Shown: piece by piece, positions 15,425 to 24,100 of the stretch | Layout of the letters: the number at the start of each line of letters is the position of its first letter | Position numbering within the stretch: the first letter of the stretch is position 1 | Assembly: GCA_002292185.1 (NCBI GenBank) | Contig: DBBL01000001.1 | Coordinates: forward strand, 1-24,350 | Direction of reading: 5' to 3' | DNA length: 24,350 nt | Origin: Akkermansiaceae bacterium UBA985 | GTDB taxonomy: Bacteria; Verrucomicrobiota; Verrucomicrobiia; Verrucomicrobiales; Akkermansiaceae | The notes under the pieces: model-generated | Database searches by the model: none | What the model was told of the DNA's origin: nothing | What the model saw: only the letters and a program-made list of their open reading frames with translations | Translations under genes and position numbers: made by a program

Positions 15425-16882
15425 TCACTGACGCGCAACCACACTGGGAGCACTGGTGGTGCCGTAGCGGTCAACGGCGCTTACCGCGATCGCCTCGGGA
15501 TTGCCTGTAAGAGTTAGGCTACTTGCCGAAGCGGGAAGGACCTTGACGGTGAACCAGTATTTACCGTAGCGCGCCTGAACGGCATACTTGGAGGCGCCTC
15601 TCACCGACGACCACTTGGCCTGAGCTCCTTTTCGTGATCCGGAGGCCTTCAGGCTGGGGCTGAGGGGTTGCGCTTTGCTGAGCCACGGCATCGGTGGCAC
15701 CAGTGCTGCACTTGAGTAGGTGTTTTTCTCCAGTAAGGTGGAAATACCACCTCGGTTCTGACGCAAAGACTTCATACTCCAGTGGACGTGGCCGGCGTAG
15801 TTGTTGCCAGTGGAACGGGAGAGATTGACCTGGTTGACGATCTCACTGGCGGGACGCCCGGGGTCCTCGGTGCTTTTGATGCGGGCGGTGGCGATTCCCG
15901 GCCACACGGGGCGGCTTCCTTGTGCTCGCCACCAGCTCAGCAGGCGGGTGTAGCTTTGTGGACCTTGAATGCGCCAGTAAAGTTGAGGGGAGAGATAGTC
16001 ACACCAGCCCTTTTGCAGCCATTTGCGGGAGTCTGCGGCAAGGTGCTCGTAGGCGTCAACACCAGCCGTCGTGCCGGAGGGGACCCCAGGTCTCCAGATG
16101 CCAAAAGGGCTAATGCCAACACGGACCCAAGGTTTTGCTTTTTTCACGGAGCTATACATTTCCTGCACAAAGCTATCCACGTAGCCGCGGCGCTGTGATG
16201 GATTTTTACCATCTGGAAAGTGTTGCTTGTGTTTGCCGTTTTTGGCCAAATCTGGATAAGGGTAAAAATAGTCGTCGATGTGGATGCCGTCGACATCGTA
16301 GCGGCGTGTCACGTCAAGGATCACAGAGAGCGCGCGCTGCCTGGTGAAACTGCTGGCAGGATTCATCCATCGGTAGGTTTTGAAATTGCAGATATGTGAC
16401 GGGTGCGTGCGGCAGACGTGATTGCTGGCAGTGGACATGGTAGAGTTCGGCAAGGCGCGGAACGGATTGAACCATGCGTGAACCTCAATACCCCGCGCGT
16501 GTGCCTCGGCGATGCAGAAGGCGAGGGGATCATAGCCGGGGGATCGCCCCATCGTGCCTGTCAGCCAAGAGCTCCAAGGCTCGATGCTCGACTTATAGAG
16601 TGCATCGCCATTGGGCCGCACCTGAAAGATGATCGCGTTGAGATTGATTTTTGCCATCTGGTCGAGCATGGCGCGCAGCTCGCTTTGTTGGGCGCTGCGG
16701 GAGAGGCCAGTACGGCTTGGCCAGTCAATATTGAAGACACTGGCTACCCAAGCGCCGCGGAATTCACGGCTGACTATGGGGGGCTTTTCTTGGCTTGGAG
16801 TGTAGTTTTGGCACCACCCAGTTGACGGCAAAAGGCATGCAGCGACAACGACGAGCTTTAGAAACCAAGGGTGATGTAACAT
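15425..16882 (-). CDS. Secreted GHL10/DUF187-type glycoside hydrolase-like protein
   Basis: The ATG at 16882 is chosen because it begins a clean signal peptide (MLHHPWFLKLVVVAACLLPSTGWCQ) and has AGGCGG upstream; longer frames run into the divergent promoter region. The 485-residue product shows the GHL10 (PF02638, YngK-like) opening REFRGAWVASVFNIDWPSR, then INLNAIIFQVRPNGDALYKS, GYDPLAFCIAEAHARGIEVHAWFNPFRA and DVDGIHIDDYFYP (about 228-240). All are conserved in this TIM-barrel family. The C-terminal 80 residues look like a fibronectin-III-type domain. Family members are thought to act on cell-wall or other glycans, but specificity is poorly known. It is divergent from the sulfatase gene at 17011, and the two may share the 128-base intergenic control region. 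Confidence 0.88.
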   Translation of the reverse strand: MLHHPWFLKLVVVAACLLPSTGWCQNYTPSQEKPPIVSREFRGAWVASVFNIDWPSRTGLSRSAQQSELRAMLDQMAKINLNAIIFQVRPNGDALYKSSIEPWSSWLTGTMGRSPGYDPLAFCIAEAHARGIEVHAWFNPFRALPNSTMSTASNHVCRTHPSHICNFKTYRWMNPASSFTRQRALSVILDVTRRYDVDGIHIDDYFYPYPDLAKNGKHKQHFPDGKNPSQRRGYVDSFVQEMYSSVKKAKPWVRVGISPFGIWRPGVPSGTTAGVDAYEHLAADSRKWLQKGWCDYLSPQLYWRIQGPQSYTRLLSWWRAQGSRPVWPGIATARIKSTEDPGRPASEIVNQVNLSRSTGNNYAGHVHWSMKSLRQNRGGISTLLEKNTYSSAALVPPMPWLSKAQPLSPSLKASGSRKGAQAKWSSVRGASKYAVQARYGKYWFTVKVLPASASSLTLTGNPEAIAVSAVDRYGTTSAPSVVARQ

Positions 16883-16901
16883 TGCTGGCAATATCCGCCT
16901 G

Positions 16902-16919
16902 CTTGCACTTATTGGCAAG
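16902..16919. promoter_or_regulatory. Inverted repeat in divergent control region
   Basis: CTTGC (16902-16906) and GCAAG (16915-16919) are separated by eight bases, in the 128-base gap between the divergent GHL10-type and sulfatase starts. It could be a regulator site, but the arms are only five bases long and chance is possible. Confidence 0.25.
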
Positions 16920-17010
16920 GGAAAATCCTCAGATCCAAAGTTTACGAGAGACATTGAAACACCTGATGTGCAAAATACGTAAGAAATCGATACAGAGATC
17001 AACATACACG

Positions 17011-18582
17011 ATGAGCGACCTTCAAATATCTAAGCAAGCAAGCATACACAGCACTGCCAGAAAACATCTCGTTTTGATTACGCTGATCATGGCCTTTGCG
17101 GCTTTTGCGGTGAACGCTAATCCAAAACCCAACATCGCAAAACCCAACATCGTGCTCTTTCTGATTGATGACCTCGGTTGGGCGGACCTCGGGGTGACCG
17201 GCAGCACGTTTTATGAGACCCCCAACATCGACAGGCTTGCCTCCGAGGGCGTGTTTTTCACTGATGCCTATGCCGCCAACCCCGTATGTTCACCCACACG
17301 CGCCAGTGTTCTCACTGGTAAGTATCCCAGTCGCATTGGCCTCACTAATCACAGTGGTTCGCGCGGCTCCATGGGGCCAAATCACATGCTCACTCCACCG
17401 GAAGTGGTCGGTAACATGCCACCCGAGGAGATCACCTTGGCCGAGGCTCTCAAGAATGTTGGCTACACCACCGCCCACATCGGCAAATGGCACCTTCAAG
17501 CTCATCACATGAAGGGCCGCGAGCACTACCCTGAGGCCAATGGCTTTGATCTCAACATCGCCGGACACAAAATGGGCCAGCCAGGTGATTATTATTTTCC
17601 TTACACCAGTAAACAACATCCCAGCACCAACGTGCCGGACATGGAGGATGGCAAAGAGGGCGATTACCTCACGGACGCGCTTACCGATAAGGCGATCAAG
17701 TTTATCGAAGATCAGGGAGGGCAGGGAGAGAAACCTTTTTTTCTCAACATGTGGTACTACACCGTGCACACCCCGATCATCCCGGACAAAACCAAGCTGA
17801 AAAAATACACGCAAAAAGCAAAAGCCATGGGTTTGGTTGATAAGAACAAGGATGGCATCAAAGAACACCAGAGTGTCTCACGCGGGGTGCAGAGCAGTGC
17901 TGCCTACGCTTGCATGGTGGAGAGCATGGATGAAAACATTGGCCGCATCATTGCCACCTTAAAAAAACGCGGGATGTTTGAGAACACCATCATCGTGTTC
18001 CTCTCAGACAATGGCGGGCTCTCGACGGGCTCCGGGCCGAACTCGCCCACCTCCAGCTTGCCGCTGCGTGCTGGCAAGGCATGGGTCTATGAGGGGGGTA
18101 TCCGCTCACCACTCATCATCAGCTATCCTGCAGGAGTGAAGCCGGGTCTCAAGCTCAGTGAGCCTGCTGTGAGCACCGATATTTATCCAACCTTACTGGA
18201 GTTAGCCGGACTGCCTTTGAACCCCAAGCAGCATGTCGATGGGCTCAGTCTAAAACCTTTGTTAGATGGTGGTAAAGTATCCCTTGATCGGGAGGCAATT
18301 TACTTTCACTACCCACATTACCATCACATCAATACCATGGGGCCCGCCGGTGCCGTGCGTGCTGGTGACTACAAACTCATCGAGGTTTATGAAACAGGCA
18401 AAGTAGAGCTCTACAACCTGCGTGAGGACATCGGTGAGAGCAAAGATCTTGCTCAGCAAAAACCGCAGCTTACCGCCAAGCTGACAAAAATGCTGCACCA
18501 CTGGCGCAAGCAATCAGGTGCCTTGATGACCACGCCTAACCCTGAGTATGTTAAAGCAAAGGATTGGCGTAATAAGCACTAG
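17011..18582 (+). CDS. Secreted family S1 sulfatase
   Basis: The ATG at 17011 gives 523 residues; the longer frame from 16795 overlaps the divergent gene start and is rejected. A hydrophobic signal segment (about 19-36, ending AVNAN) suggests export. The catalytic signature VCSPTRASVLTG places formylglycine Cys at 93. FLIDDLGWADLG gives metal Asp53/Asp54, with GKWH (158-161), VHTP (His253) and LSDNGG (Asp333, Asn334). The enzyme hydrolyses sulfate esters, probably on a sulfated glycan given its neighbours. It is the first gene of the rightward arm, 120 bases ahead of the GH78 rhamnosidase. Confidence 0.95.
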   Translation: MSDLQISKQASIHSTARKHLVLITLIMAFAAFAVNANPKPNIAKPNIVLFLIDDLGWADLGVTGSTFYETPNIDRLASEGVFFTDAYAANPVCSPTRASVLTGKYPSRIGLTNHSGSRGSMGPNHMLTPPEVVGNMPPEEITLAEALKNVGYTTAHIGKWHLQAHHMKGREHYPEANGFDLNIAGHKMGQPGDYYFPYTSKQHPSTNVPDMEDGKEGDYLTDALTDKAIKFIEDQGGQGEKPFFLNMWYYTVHTPIIPDKTKLKKYTQKAKAMGLVDKNKDGIKEHQSVSRGVQSSAAYACMVESMDENIGRIIATLKKRGMFENTIIVFLSDNGGLSTGSGPNSPTSSLPLRAGKAWVYEGGIRSPLIISYPAGVKPGLKLSEPAVSTDIYPTLLELAGLPLNPKQHVDGLSLKPLLDGGKVSLDREAIYFHYPHYHHINTMGPAGAVRAGDYKLIEVYETGKVELYNLREDIGESKDLAQQKPQLTAKLTKMLHHWRKQSGALMTTPNPEYVKAKDWRNKH

Positions 18583-18702
18583 AATAAGGTCAAGATCAGC
18601 TGCTTTGGTGGCAATCATTTTGTGTAAAAATAGAGTCATTTCGTGCATTTCTATATCGCTTGCAGTGTGGCATAGTTTGCCGCCCATTTACACTGAATCA
18701 CC

Positions 18703-21696
18703 ATGTTACCTACCTACTTCCCCCGACTCTTAAGATTGATTGCACTGCTCAGCTTGATGAGCTGCACCGCCTTTGCCTCCAATGACACTGAGCTAAACAA
18801 CCTGCGCTGCGAGTACCACAACAATCCACTCGGTATTGATATCACCAGTCCACGCCTGAGCTGGATCACTCAGAGCGAGAAGCGCGGCTGGAAGCAAAGC
18901 GCCTACCAGATCCTCGTTGCCTCCAGCCAGGAGAACCTCGACCAAGATCGTGGAGACCTCTGGGATAGCGGCAAGACCCAGGCGGGGCAGTCCATCCAGA
19001 TTCCCTACGCGGGTAAGCCACTCCTGTCTCATGGCCAATGTTTCTGGAAGGTCAAGGTCTGGGATCAAAACGGAGCCGCCTCACCGTGGAGCCAGACCGC
19101 CACCTGGTCGATGGGTCTGCTCAATGAAGCAGATTGGCAGGCGCAGTGGATTGGTCATGACAAGGCTGTTAAGATCACCCCTAATCGTGATGCCGAGCTC
19201 GCTGGCAAGGGACACAAAATCACCATCACCAAAGCCCTCTATGGCCTCAAGGGAGATCCCAAAAAACAAATCGACATCAAAGAAAAACTGCAAGCCCACG
19301 TCGATGCCGGCAACTTGAGTTTGAAAGTCACCAATGAGTTCGCAGGTAAAGACCCAGCCCGCGAAGAGAAAAAAGTGCTCGAGGCTCAATGGCTGGTCGA
19401 AGATTGGAAATCAGGCATTGTAGTCAACGAGAATGAAATCTGTGACCTCACCATTGGCCGCCCGAAACAGTACTTGCCTGCTCCGTACTTAAGAAAAGAA
19501 TTCACAGTCGCCACCGGAGTGAAGCGAGCGATCGTTTACGCCACCGCCCAAGGGGTTTATGAGCTCAGCCTCAACGGCCAGCGCGTTAGCAACGACGTCT
19601 TCATGCCCGGCTGGACGGACTATAAACAACGCATCTACTACACAGCCTATGACGTCACCGACCTGCTCAAAGAAGGTCCCAATGCTATCGGCGCGATTCT
19701 GGGCGACGGCTGGTTCCGAGGCAATATCAGCTGCATTGGCCAGAACAAATACGGCAACAAACTTCGCCTCAAAGCTCAGCTGCATATTGATTACCAAAAC
19801 GGCCAAAGCGAAATCCTCGCGACTGATCCGAGCTGGAAGGCCTCTTACGGGCCGATCCTCGAGTCCGACATGCAGGCGGGTGAAGTCTACGATGCTCGCC
19901 TTGAAATGCCCGGTTGGAGCCAAGCTGGTTTTGACCAAAGCAGCTGGTCACCTATCGTCACAGGCGCCTCACTCAAGCCCCTTCTCCAAGCCTACCCCGG
20001 TGTCCCTGTGCGCGCCGTCAAAGAGTTGCCAGCAGTCAAAGTAAGCGAGCCAACACCCGGAACCTACGTCTTTGATCTCGGCCAGAATTTCTCAGGATGG
20101 GCACGCTTGAAGGTCAACGGCCAAGCTGGAGATGAGGTCACCATGATCTTTGCTGAGATGCTCAAGGATGATGGCACGGCTTACACCATCAACCTGCGCT
20201 CCGCTCGTGCTGTTGATACCTATGTGCTCAAAGGTGGAGGCGAAGAAGTATGGGAGCCGCGCTTCACCTTCCACGGTTTCCGCTATGTGCAAGTGACCGG
20301 CCTCAAAGAAAAACCGACCGCTGATACCATCACCGGCATCGTGCTTTACTCCGACTCTCCAGAGTCCAGCTCCTTTGAATGTTCAAACCCGATGGTGAAT
20401 AAAATCCAAGAGAACATCGTCTGGGGTCAGCGTTCGAACTACCTCGAAGTCCCCACTGACTGCCCACAGCGCGATGAACGCCTCGGCTGGACCGGCGACA
20501 CTCAGGTCTTTATTCGCACGGGTTGTTATAATCAGGATGTCTCCGAATTCTTCACCAAGTGGATGGTCGACCTCATGGACACCCAAAATAGGCAAGGTCT
20601 CTTTGGCAACCAAGCCCCCGTCTTTCACGGTCACGGGGCCGCTGCATGGGCCTGTGCCGGCATCATCTGCCCGTGGACCATTTACAAAGTCTACGGCGAC
20701 ACCCGCATGATTGAAACTCATTACGACGCCATGGTCCGCTACATGGACGCCTGTGGCAAAGACGGACTCGGAGGTAGAAAAGTGCACACCTGGGGTGACT
20801 GGCTCGCTCCTGGCGGCCGTCCACCGACAGAATTCATCTCAGCCGCTTACCATGCCTATACCACCAGCCTGATGGCGGAAATGGCGGTTGCACTCGGCAA
20901 AATAGACGATGCCACCAAATATAACAAACAGTTCCAAGACATCCGTGCCCACTTCCAGAAGACCTTTGTCAAAGCCGATGGTAAGATTGGGCGTGAGCTT
21001 CAGACCGCCTACTGCATGGCGCTTTCCTTTGACCTGCTTACCGCGGCCCAGCGCAAGCAAGCTGAGGCACACCTCATCGAGCGCATCAAAGCCGATAACT
21101 ACCACCTCACCTCTGGATTCCTCGGCATTCCGATCCTGCTACCTACTCTCACCGACATGGGGCGCAGTGATATTGCCTACCGCATGATTCAGAACACCAC
21201 CTACCCTTCCTGGGGCTACTCCATTGAGCAGGGTGCCACCACCATCTGGGAACGCTGGAACAGCTACAGCAAGGATAGGGGCTTTGGAGATGTGAAGATG
21301 AACTCCTTTAACCACTACTCACTCGGTGCCTGTGGTGAGTGGATGTTTCGCAGCATGCTCGGCATCGAGACGGATGGTGCCGGCTTTAAAAAAATCACCA
21401 TGAAACCCGAACTCGGCGAGGGCATCACGTGGGCCAAAGGGCATTATGACTCCATCCAAGGACGCATTGGCAGTGACTGGAAAATCGAAAACAAAACCTT
21501 CCACTGGAACATCACCGTGCCGGCGAACACAACAGCAACCGTGTATGTTCCCACCAAGGATGCGGCTGCAGTCACAGAATCTGGAAAACCCGCCAATAAA
21601 GCCGACGGCCTCAAGTTCCTCCGCATGGAGAAAGACCGCGCCGTCTACCAGGTTTCCGCTGGCAGCTACGGCTTCGTCTCGCCATTGCTCCCATAG
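18703..21696 (+). CDS. GH78 alpha-L-rhamnosidase with an inserted domain
   Basis: The protein has 997 residues. The N-terminal signal (RLLRLIALLSLMSC, Cys21) fits a lipoprotein (L-M-S-C), though cleavage at AFA-SN is an alternative. Next is the fibronectin-like and Bac_rhamnosid N-terminal part (30-150). An extra segment of about 100 residues follows (about 153-257), and after it the jelly-roll (PAPYLRKEF, 259-267; SLNGQRVSND; GDGWFRG). The (alpha/alpha)6 barrel has DCPQRDERLGWTGD, placing the general acid at Glu592 and the supporting Asp at 599. GATTIWERW places the probable base at Glu850. The enzyme releases terminal alpha-L-rhamnose with inversion. Flanking same-strand sulfatases suggest a sulfated rhamnose-containing glycan. 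Spacing to the next gene is about 80-110 bases. Confidence 0.95.
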   Translation: MLPTYFPRLLRLIALLSLMSCTAFASNDTELNNLRCEYHNNPLGIDITSPRLSWITQSEKRGWKQSAYQILVASSQENLDQDRGDLWDSGKTQAGQSIQIPYAGKPLLSHGQCFWKVKVWDQNGAASPWSQTATWSMGLLNEADWQAQWIGHDKAVKITPNRDAELAGKGHKITITKALYGLKGDPKKQIDIKEKLQAHVDAGNLSLKVTNEFAGKDPAREEKKVLEAQWLVEDWKSGIVVNENEICDLTIGRPKQYLPAPYLRKEFTVATGVKRAIVYATAQGVYELSLNGQRVSNDVFMPGWTDYKQRIYYTAYDVTDLLKEGPNAIGAILGDGWFRGNISCIGQNKYGNKLRLKAQLHIDYQNGQSEILATDPSWKASYGPILESDMQAGEVYDARLEMPGWSQAGFDQSSWSPIVTGASLKPLLQAYPGVPVRAVKELPAVKVSEPTPGTYVFDLGQNFSGWARLKVNGQAGDEVTMIFAEMLKDDGTAYTINLRSARAVDTYVLKGGGEEVWEPRFTFHGFRYVQVTGLKEKPTADTITGIVLYSDSPESSSFECSNPMVNKIQENIVWGQRSNYLEVPTDCPQRDERLGWTGDTQVFIRTGCYNQDVSEFFTKWMVDLMDTQNRQGLFGNQAPVFHGHGAAAWACAGIICPWTIYKVYGDTRMIETHYDAMVRYMDACGKDGLGGRKVHTWGDWLAPGGRPPTEFISAAYHAYTTSLMAEMAVALGKIDDATKYNKQFQDIRAHFQKTFVKADGKIGRELQTAYCMALSFDLLTAAQRKQAEAHLIERIKADNYHLTSGFLGIPILLPTLTDMGRSDIAYRMIQNTTYPSWGYSIEQGATTIWERWNSYSKDRGFGDVKMNSFNHYSLGACGEWMFRSMLGIETDGAGFKKITMKPELGEGITWAKGHYDSIQGRIGSDWKIENKTFHWNITVPANTTATVYVPTKDAAAVTESGKPANKADGLKFLRMEKDRAVYQVSAGSYGFVSPLLP

Positions 21697-21809
21697 AGAA
21701 TGATAAAGGGTGTGACAGAGAGAGTGGCATAGCGAGGTAGGCGACTTTTTACCGTTTCTTTTTCTGAAAGACACAGATGATAATAGCCGTTAATATCTTG
21801 CCTCTGCAG

Positions 21810-23189
21810 ATGACCAAAACCACATTCATACTCGGCTTCCTTACCGTCGCTAACTTCATTGCACTGATAGCTGGGGCTCAAGTTGCTCAAGCTGCCGCTG
21901 ACAAGCCTCTCAACATCCTTGTGCTCTACGCCGATGACTGGCGTCACGACACCCTCGGAGCTGCGGGTAATGCCATCGTCCAGACCCCGCGGCTTGATGC
22001 CTTGGCAGAGCAGGGCATGCGCTTCACCCAGAACTGTGTCACCACCTCGATTTGTGGCGTCAGCCGTGCCTGTCTCTACACCGGCCAGTGGATGTCACGT
22101 AACGGTTGCCAAGGATTCAATATGTTCACCACCCCCTGGGAGCAAACCTACCCTGGCCTGCTGCGTGAGAACGGCTACCATGTCGGCCATATCGGCAAGT
22201 GGCATAACGGCAAGTTCCCCAAGCAGAACTACGACTTTGGCCGCAGCTACCAAGGCAAGCATTGGTTTGAGGGTAAAGACGGCAAAAAAATCCACGTCAC
22301 CCAGCGCAATGAAAACGATGCTCTTGAGTTTCTCAAGACCCGTCCCGCGGACAAACCCTTCTGCCTGACCCTCGCTTTCTTTGCTACCCATGCTGAGGAC
22401 CGCCACCCCGATCAATTTCTGCCGCAGCCACAGAGCATGAAGCTCTATCAGGACGTCACCATCCCCGTGGCGGCGAACGCCACCGAAGAATCATGGCAGC
22501 GACTGCCCTCATTCTTTGATGAGAAAAACGAAGGCCGCAACCGCTGGCACTGGCGCTTTGACACGCCCGAGAAATACCAGACAATGATGAAGAACTACTA
22601 CCGCCTTGCCACCGAGGTGGACAGCACCTGCGGCAAGGTGCTCGATGAGCTCAAAAAACAAGGGGTCTTGGACAACACCCTCGTCATCTTCACCACCGAC
22701 AACGGCTACTACCACGCCGAGCACGGCCTGGCTGACAAGTGGTATCCGCACCAGGAAAGCATCCGTGTGCCACTCATCATCCGCGACCCACGCATGCCGG
22801 AGAAAAAGCACGGCAGCACCAACAACGACTTCACCCTTAGTGTCGACCTCGCTCCCACCATCCTCTCCGCCGTCAAGCTCCCAGCACCGGAGCGCATACA
22901 AGGACGTGACATCGCACCACTCTATCTGGCCGATAAGAAACCTGTCTGGCGCAGCGAGTTTTTCTACGAGCACCCCTGCATCAGGGATAAAAACTTCATC
23001 CCCGAGTCCGAGGCCCTGGTACGCAAGGACTGGAAATACATCTACTGGCCTCAGCACAAGGTCGAGCAACTTTTCGACCTCAAAGCCGACCCACGCGAGG
23101 AAAACGACCTCGTCCAGCTCGCCGAGCACGCATCCGTGCTGAACGAAATGCGCCAGCGTTTCAAAGAACTCAAGCTACTGTCAAAGTAA
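21810..23189 (+). CDS. Secreted family S1 sulfatase with variant CGVSR active site
   Basis: The ATG at 21810 starts a normal signal peptide ([10 protein letters not shown]…[11 protein letters not shown]); an ATG at 21777 would add 11 residues. From the chosen start the protein has 459 residues. The signature is [13 protein letters not shown] with Cys82. The third position is Val instead of the Pro of CxPxR, although formylglycine formation often tolerates Ala or similar there. LYADDW supplies metal Asp42/43; GKWH (129-132) and [17 protein letters not shown] complete the site. The enzyme is likely an exo- or endo-sulfatase on a glycan. It lies 113 bases behind the rhamnosidase on the same strand and ends the rightward arm. 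The stop is followed by repeat-rich DNA. Confidence 0.93.
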   Translation: MTKTTFILGFLTVANFIALIAGAQVAQAAADKPLNILVLYADDWRHDTLGAAGNAIVQTPRLDALAEQGMRFTQNCVTTSICGVSRACLYTGQWMSRNGCQGFNMFTTPWEQTYPGLLRENGYHVGHIGKWHNGKFPKQNYDFGRSYQGKHWFEGKDGKKIHVTQRNENDALEFLKTRPADKPFCLTLAFFATHAEDRHPDQFLPQPQSMKLYQDVTIPVAANATEESWQRLPSFFDEKNEGRNRWHWRFDTPEKYQTMMKNYYRLATEVDSTCGKVLDELKKQGVLDNTLVIFTTDNGYYHAEHGLADKWYPHQESIRVPLIIRDPRMPEKKHGSTNNDFTLSVDLAPTILSAVKLPAPERIQGRDIAPLYLADKKPVWRSEFFYEHPCIRDKNFIPESEALVRKDWKYIYWPQHKVEQLFDLKADPREENDLVQLAEHASVLNEMRQRFKELKLLSK

Positions 23190-23240
23190 GCTCCAAGCAC
23201 CGGAAAGCCAGGCCCACAAGCAGATCTGGCGCTGGCATGT

Positions 23241-23321
23241 GTCGCGTAGCGACCGCTTATGTTAGCCGTGGGTTTTAACCCACGGAAGGTGAGGGAAAAA
23301 AGGTTTTCGTCGCGTAGCGAC
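23241..23321. repeat. Cluster of short palindromic repeats (REP-like)
   Basis: GTCGC-GTA-GCGAC occurs twice (23241-23253 and 23309-23321). Between the copies is a 9-bp hairpin, CCGTGGGTT-TT-AACCCACGG (23266-23285). The two identical modules around a hairpin, just after a gene, have the look of dispersed REP-type elements. Copy number elsewhere cannot be seen in this window. Confidence 0.6.
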
Positions 23322-23372
23322 CGATCATGTGCTCGAGGAGTCGGCCGAGCTGGGTGTGTAGGTGGAGCAATA

Positions 23373-23432
23373 CTTGGCGTTTTGGCGGCTTGGCGTGCAA
23401 AAAATCTCACGCAAAGACGCAAAGGCGCGAAG
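23373..23432. repeat. Imperfect inverted repeat of the GCAAAGACGCAAAGGCGC type
   Basis: CTTGGCGTTTTGGCGGCTTG (23373-23392) and its continuation pair imperfectly with TCACGCAAAGACGCAAAGGC (23407-23426) and its continuation. This sequence type is known to me as a dispersed non-coding repeat in many bacterial genomes, including Verrucomicrobia. Both strands give spurious ORFs through it. Confidence 0.6.
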
Positions 23433-23453
23433 CTGGGTAGTGATATCATGCAA

Positions 23454-23536
23454 AACACAGATGGCACCGATGACTATAGATATGCACCGATCCCATGATC
23501 TGTGTTCATCTTCTTCCGTCCGTGCTCATCTGTGTT
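23454..23536. repeat. Inverted repeat AACACAGATG…CATCTGTGTT
   Basis: Perfect 10-bp arms at 23454-23463 and 23527-23536 enclose 63 bases that contain further partial copies (ATCTGTGTTCATC at about 23499-23511). This matches the style of the ACACAGATG-type dispersed repeats found in several bacterial phyla. Confidence 0.55.
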
Positions 23537-23557
23537 GATGAACATTCCTGATATGGG

Positions 23558-23755
23558 AGTACAGTAGAAGCCATTGAACAAGCTGTAGAGCGACTCAGTA
23601 AGAGTGAGCTTACGACCTTTCGTGATTGGTTTGCCAGCTACGAAGCGGCTGCCTAGGATTCTCAGATCGAACGGGATATCGATAGCGGCAAGCTTGAGGG
23701 GCTGGCTTCTGAGGCTTTGTTTCATGTTTCTTTTTCTTTTCGAGCGTCAAGCTGA
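23558..23755 (+). pseudogene. Decayed addiction-module antitoxin, amber stop replacing Trp
   Basis: Reading from 23558 in one frame gives STVEAIEQAVERLSKSEL, then TTFRDWFASYEAAA, an amber stop TAG at 23654-23656, then DSQIERDIDSGKLEGLASEAL. This closely resembles the small putative addiction-module antitoxins whose conserved core is …LSxxELxxFRxWFxxFDAxxWDxQIExDxxxGKLDxLAxEAL. The TAG falls exactly where that core has Trp (TGG to TAG). The frame also has no proper start: an in-frame TGA lies a few codons upstream and the nearby ATG (23553) is out of frame by two bases. After SEAL the sequence turns into unrelated Ser/Phe-rich codons, so the usual C-terminus and the partner toxin are missing. 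The gene is therefore dead. It lies between dispersed repeats and a live-looking BrnTA pair. Confidence 0.75.
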
Positions 23756-23816
23756 ACCACCGGTGACTCAACGCGACAAACCTGGGACAGTTGATTGCTG
23801 TATCATCTCAGTGAAG

Positions 23817-23833
23817 CCGTTAGCGGCTAACGG
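23817..23833. other. Perfect hairpin adjoining the brnA stop
   Basis: CCGTTAG-CGG-CTAACGG forms a 7-bp stem with a 3-base loop directly after the brnA stop codon (TAA at 23836-23834 on the minus strand). No T run follows, so it is at best a weak or Rho-assisted end, or an mRNA 3' protection element. Confidence 0.4.
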
Positions 23834-24100
23834 TTAACGGTCAGATTCAGTGACTTGTTCTGCCGCATTATTCTTACGAGTCTTGTGCAGTCGCTCAGCA
23901 ATCCAAACTTTGATCAAAGCCTGGCGCGCTACTCCAACACGATCAGCTTCATGATCCAACCGTGAAACCATCCATACAGGGAAATCGACATTCACACGCT
24001 TGGCTTCATGACCTGGGCGCACGGCTTTACTCAAATCAAGATAAGGAAGAATGTCCTCCTCTCCGTCATCAAAAATCTTATCTAGTTCTTCAGCTTTCAT
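23834..24100 (-). CDS. brnA: BrnA-type antitoxin (ribbon-helix-helix)
   Basis: This 88-residue protein begins MKAEELDKIFDDGEEDILPYLDLSKAVRP, the acidic N-terminal part typical of CopG/BrnA antitoxins that wraps the toxin. It continues with KRVNVDFPVWMVSRLDHEADRVGVARQALIKVWIAERL (about 34-71), a ribbon-helix-helix DNA-binding domain whose beta strand is RVNVDF. It would neutralise the neighbouring BrnT and repress the shared promoter as a complex. It overlaps the end of brnT by 11 bases, so the two are translationally coupled, with toxin first and antitoxin second as in known BrnTA operons. Confidence 0.88.
   Translation of the reverse strand: MKAEELDKIFDDGEEDILPYLDLSKAVRPGHEAKRVNVDFPVWMVSRLDHEADRVGVARQALIKVWIAERLHKTRKNNAAEQVTESDR

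Noticed and set aside
16883..17005. N-terminal extension of the GHL10-type gene
   Set aside because: The extra 41 residues come from the intergenic control region; the ATG at 16882 begins a clean signal peptide.
16795..17010. N-terminal extension of the first rightward sulfatase
   Set aside because: It overlaps the start of the divergent GHL10-type gene and lacks signal-peptide character; the ATG at 17011 is followed by a normal signal segment.
23051..23498. ORFs on both strands through the GCAAAGACGC repeat
   Set aside because: They are produced by the dispersed repeat and by shadow frames of the sulfatase.
23241..23536. CRISPR array
   Set aside because: Repeats are few, unlike each other and not regularly spaced, and no cas gene is in the window.
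23474..23725. 83-codon minus-strand ORF
   Set aside because: It is antisense to the antitoxin remnant and runs through an ACACAGATG-type repeat; no independent evidence.
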